Positions 63,883 to 64,000 of a DNA stretch of 64,000 bases are shown in pieces. A program made the translations under genes and the position numbers. The notes under the pieces were generated by a model that was not told where the DNA came from, ran no database searches, and was given only the letters and a program-made list of their open reading frames with translations. The stretch spans positions 1 through 64,000 of the forward strand of contig JAJDZV010000007.1 in NCBI GenBank assembly GCA_022824465.1. The letters run 5' to 3'. The DNA is from Anaerolineae bacterium (lineage in GTDB: Bacteria > Chloroflexota > Anaerolineae > Aggregatilineales > Phototrophicaceae). The stretch's first letter is position 1. Every line of letters starts with the position of its first letter.

Positions 63883-64000
63883 ATGAATCAGCCCAAACCG
63901 ACGAAAGGCAAGACTGACTGGTTCGTGCATGACCGCTTCGGCATGTTCATCCATTGGGGTTTGTACGCCCTGCCCGCGCGCCACGAATGGGTCAAACAGC
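63883..64000 (+). CDS. Alpha-L-fucosidase (GH29), N-terminal fragment
   Basis: The ATG at 63883 follows AAAGGAGA. The 39 residues before the window edge include WFVHDRFGMFIHWGLYALPA and HEWV, the conserved opening of GH29 alpha-L-fucosidases. The rest of the gene lies outside. It suggests the locus targets fucose-containing glycans. Confidence 0.85.
   Translation, partial: MNQPKPTKGKTDWFVHDRFGMFIHWGLYALPARHEWVKQ

Overview
This GC-rich window looks like chromosome from an uncultured member of the Chloroflexota, probably Anaerolineae-like. The reasons are the dnaX/ybaB/recR cluster, a SigA-type sigma factor with an acidic N-terminus, Thr/Pro-rich 'TAT' lipoproteins with SH3 domains, FmdB-like proteins that have lost their zinc cysteines, many GT4/GT2 glycosyltransferases and several solute-binding-protein sugar transporters. 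The phylum is an inference from gene style; the 16S fragment at the left edge (about 83 bases) is too short to place it by eye.

Layout. 1-8.1 kb: the 5' end of a minus-strand 16S rRNA gene with its promoter, then a minus-strand block reading dnaX, a frameshifted membrane gene, ybaB, recR and two tandem paralogous 676/677-residue polytopic membrane proteins. 8.2-16.6 kb: a Rieske protein with a large helical extension, rsgA, a DsbA-like thiol oxidoreductase, a TrmA/RlmD-like RNA methyltransferase whose catalytic cysteine is replaced by glycine, a class V aminotransferase, and the prmC/prfA pair. 16.7-25.7 kb: a haloalkane-dehalogenase-like hydrolase coupled to deoC, a PucR regulator, acpS, a lipoprotein, a methyltransferase, an FmdB-like protein, a SixA-nitroreductase fusion and guaA. 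25.7-34.2 kb: a long gene-free stretch before an orphan OmpR-type response regulator, a GT4/methyltransferase pair, an S9 peptidase, a receiver-like/DUF309 fusion, and yceD-sigA behind a perfect-consensus promoter.

34.2-51.1 kb is rich in cell-envelope functions: an epimerase, an M28 peptidase - GT4 - TIR/FHA operon, a hexapeptide acetyltransferase, a large class A penicillin-binding protein, a polyprenyl-phosphate GT2, and a minus-strand run of SH3 lipoprotein, concanavalin-like protein, polyprenyl diphosphate synthase, PBP1C-like protein and LppX-like protein.

51.2-64 kb starts with a tRNA-Arg(ACG) that has its own promoter and terminator, and then becomes an accessory carbohydrate locus. 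Two divergent operons have the same order (permease, permease, solute-binding protein, sulfatase), followed by a third sulfatase, an Ldh2-type dehydrogenase and the start of a GH29 alpha-L-fucosidase that runs off the end. The most economical reading is uptake and desulfation of a sulfated, fucose-containing glycan. No ABC ATPase or sulfatase-maturing enzyme lies in the window, so those parts must be encoded elsewhere.

Several minus- and plus-strand neighbours are tightly packed: 4-nt start/stop overlaps mark translational coupling, and three convergent pairs even share their stop codons on opposite strands.
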